From: Eopsaltria australis
Lineage: Eukaryota; Chordata; Aves; Passeriformes; Petroicidae
Length of the DNA: 64,000 nt
Reading direction: 5' to 3'
NCBI GenBank assembly: GCA_034509425.1
Contig: JAVTVJ010001370.1
Coordinates: forward strand, 1-64,000
The first letter of the stretch is position 1; each line of letters starts with the position of its first letter. Made by a program: the position numbers and the translations under genes. Positions 61,661 through 64,000 of this stretch are shown piece after piece. Below the pieces are notes generated by a model. It saw nothing but the letters and a program-made list of their open reading frames with translations, made no database searches and had not been told where the DNA came from.

Positions 61661-63688
61661 TGTCCTACTCACAGGTTTTCTCTCTGGTGCCAATCCGTTT
61701 TACTGTCTATCCACATATTTGCATGAGGAACACAATCTCAAGAAAATGACTGATGGCAAACTCCTTGGTCAAGAGAACTACACGTGATGCAAAATGGAAA
61801 AGTTAGCAAAGATCAGCACCCGCAATGTGATCTCTTATGAGATTGACCCATTCTTGTCCATGCTGTTATCAAATTAGAACCAGCAACATCCTCTTTGCTG
61901 CATAGCAGTGAGACAGATCCAGGTTTCCGGGGCTCTTCTTTAGAGTAATCTATTCTTTCTAACCACTTATTTCCATGTAAGTTTTCTGTTTCCAAATAGT
62001 CTTTCTTCACTGCTCCCAGAGTCTAGACTCCTTACATGGAGAGTTTTTTTCTTACATCAAGTAGAAAGTTTTTCTACATAGCAGATAATTTTCTGAGCAA
62101 TTGACCAGCTTTTTTTCAAGTTTTGCATGGAGACATCCCTAATTTTTCCTTGAAGCTGAAATTCCCCATTTAACCAGGTGTGACCACTGGATATTTCTTT
62201 TTTTCCTATTCTTGTTTTGTATTATTAATCTACCAAGTGTAAATTTTCTTTCATAAGTATTAGAAGGCATTGTAAATTTCATCAGCACACAAGTTCTTCT
62301 CAAAAGAAGATCTTCATACTGCATATGTGGAATTAATTTAAAGTTTTTTATGCTCTATAAAGCAATTTTTTTCACTATGTAGCATATTCAGATGCCTTTA
62401 CAGATCTCAGCATGCTGCTACCTAAACAATTTATTCCCTGTTGCAGGATAATTTGAGCCTAGGTGCTTTCCGTTTATTTTTCCATAGCTTTCTTGGATGC
62501 ATCTGACCTTGATGTGTTGCAAACACCCTAAGATTCATGCAGCAGCTTCATTTGATGAGGCAAACTCCTTCATTAAATCAATCCTCACGCATTTGCAGCT
62601 CAAGTCATAGATGTGAATCATGCTTCAAGTTAACAGCTTATCTCCCAAGTAGATTAGTTGCACACCTAAGGATCTCCACTCTCTAGCAGCATTTTGCCTT
62701 TGCTTCACATTCATTGCAGTTTGAAGAGCAGCTCCTTAAGGCAGAGTGCTTACACACATCATGTGACAAGCAAGACATCCCCTGGCAGTCCTGGGAAGGG
62801 CAGGAGATAGCTTTCACCTCATTATCACTCTCACATCTGATTAGAGAAACCTTGTTTAAGTACACATGGCCTAGATATTATTGATAAGAATTTCATATCC
62901 CATTTCACAGCTTTTCTGTGTCCAGTTCCATGGATTCTCAATGTTTTATATGGAATTGCAACCCTGTGGATGCCTATGCCTCAAAGTGCATCTGTTTTGT
63001 GGTACAAACACATCAGAGTCTTGGGTCAGCTTTGAAGCAAAGTGGGGGAAAAAAGGAACTCGGAACTCGAGCTCTGGAGAGACAATGTACCACTGGATCT
63101 GGGAGGTCTAAGCAGTAGTGGGAGGAATGCAGTATCAAGAAAGCTACACAATACTGCAGAGAATGAAGCAAGGGTGAAGTCAGGGAAATAATTTCCTTTT
63201 CTTTCCAGCTGCTGCTTTTTCTGATGAGTTGATTCATCTTCAGAGATGAATTCCCTTAGAGTTCATCAAGTATAAGCCTAAGTTTAGAACTGATTGCCAG
63301 TTACCAGTGACTACTTCTCTTGCAGCAAAGTATTTAAAGGAAAAACTGAAAGAATCAGGACAAGTCTTTAATTGCTACTGTTTTTACAAAAGCTACAGCA
63401 AAATATTTGCATAGCGAATTCCTTAAAGCACTTGTAAATATTTCAGTACTCTCCTTCTAACTCCTTACTCTTCTTTTCACAAGGTTCATAGTGTCAGAAA
63501 AATATAAGGGAACTAATATCAGCTGTTGCAGCATCCAGTAACAGAAGAAAATTCCAAGGTATCTTCCAGCTGTAAACCTTGTGCTGCCCCTGTGGCCCCA
63601 CCGTATTGTCCAGCTGAAAAACCACACAGTGCATGTGATAACTAGGAGTTTATCTCCCACATCCTGGAGCTGCTGATCTTTCCTCTTA

Positions 63689-63747
63689 CTTTGGAATATG
63701 CAGCACTTCAACATCCTTTGCTTTGGAATGTGCAGCACTGCAACATC
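63689..63747. repeat. 32-bp-period tandem duplication
   Basis: CTTTGGAATATGCAGCACTT at 63689 recurs as CTTTGGAATGTGCAGCACTG at 63721, with ACATC closing both copies. There are two mismatches over about 27 bases. Confidence 0.88.
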
Positions 63748-64000
63748 AAACTGCAGCAGTCTGACTTATAACAACTTTCCTACCTTGACAATCAATAACT
63801 GGTTTCCCACCCATCCCTGACCCAACAAAAATTTTTTACACATTTGTTTGATCATTTCATTTTGCAGAATAATTCTGCAGAGAAAAGCGTAAACAGGCAG
63901 AAGTTTTAGTGCCAGATTGAAAAAGCAAAGAGAATAGTGTTTACTAAGGAAAGAGTAGTTTATATTCTCATAAACCTACACCAACCAGGAAAAAGGCCAT

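Larger units (their letters stand above)
61120..64000. other. Non-coding with two short tandem duplications
   Basis: Includes a GC-richer patch at about 61370-61680. No gene or transposable element was recognised up to the window end. Confidence 0.35.

Overview
This window looks like vertebrate, almost certainly bird, nuclear DNA. It carries several fragments of the avian LINE CR1 (two with the CR1-type 3' tail), an LTR of the widespread avian ERVL type, and a class II endogenous retrovirus with an alpharetrovirus-style envelope. A passerine host is a guess. I see no convincing host protein-coding exon, tRNA, rRNA or CRISPR.

Region 1 (1-5266) is the 3' part of a well-preserved class II endogenous retrovirus on the + strand. 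The window opens inside the protease frame. An uninterrupted pol (RT, RNase H, integrase) follows in the -1 frame, then a pyrimidine-rich spacer with splice-acceptor candidates, an uninterrupted env, a polypurine tract and a 3' LTR of about 620 bp. All pol catalytic residues I could locate are present. Env has a furin site, an internal fusion loop flanked by cysteines at TM positions 9 and 45, a CX6CC motif and a membrane anchor. The last 34 Env residues are encoded inside the LTR. The element is visibly richer in G+C and CpG than its flanks, which suggests a recent insertion.

Region 2 (5267-8460) is AT-rich unique DNA with a TA/TG microsatellite and three CR1 pieces: a + copy with the diagnostic 3' tail at 6363-6516, and a + and a - copy that face each other tail to tail at 7465-8460.

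Region 3 (8461-22168) is anonymous AT-rich sequence with one long purine-rich tract near 20.9-21.0 kb.

Region 4 (22164-25442) is an old, broken ERVL-type element bracketed by the 5-bp repeat ATCAT. Its 5' LTR is cut short and runs straight into the RT palm, where the catalytic motif has decayed to YVEC. RT thumb, connection and RNase H remnants follow, then a CR1 fragment, the end of an integrase and a nearly complete 3' LTR.

Region 5 (25443-64000) is mostly anonymous non-coding DNA with a probable CR1 fragment (34.6-34.95 kb), a CR1 3' tail (60.4 kb), simple repeats, short tandem duplications and one near-perfect hairpin (36.94 kb). Short open frames here are not recognisable as genes.

The only genes that work together are pro, pol and env of the region 1 provirus. 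Its gag, primer-binding site and 5' LTR lie upstream of the window, if present.
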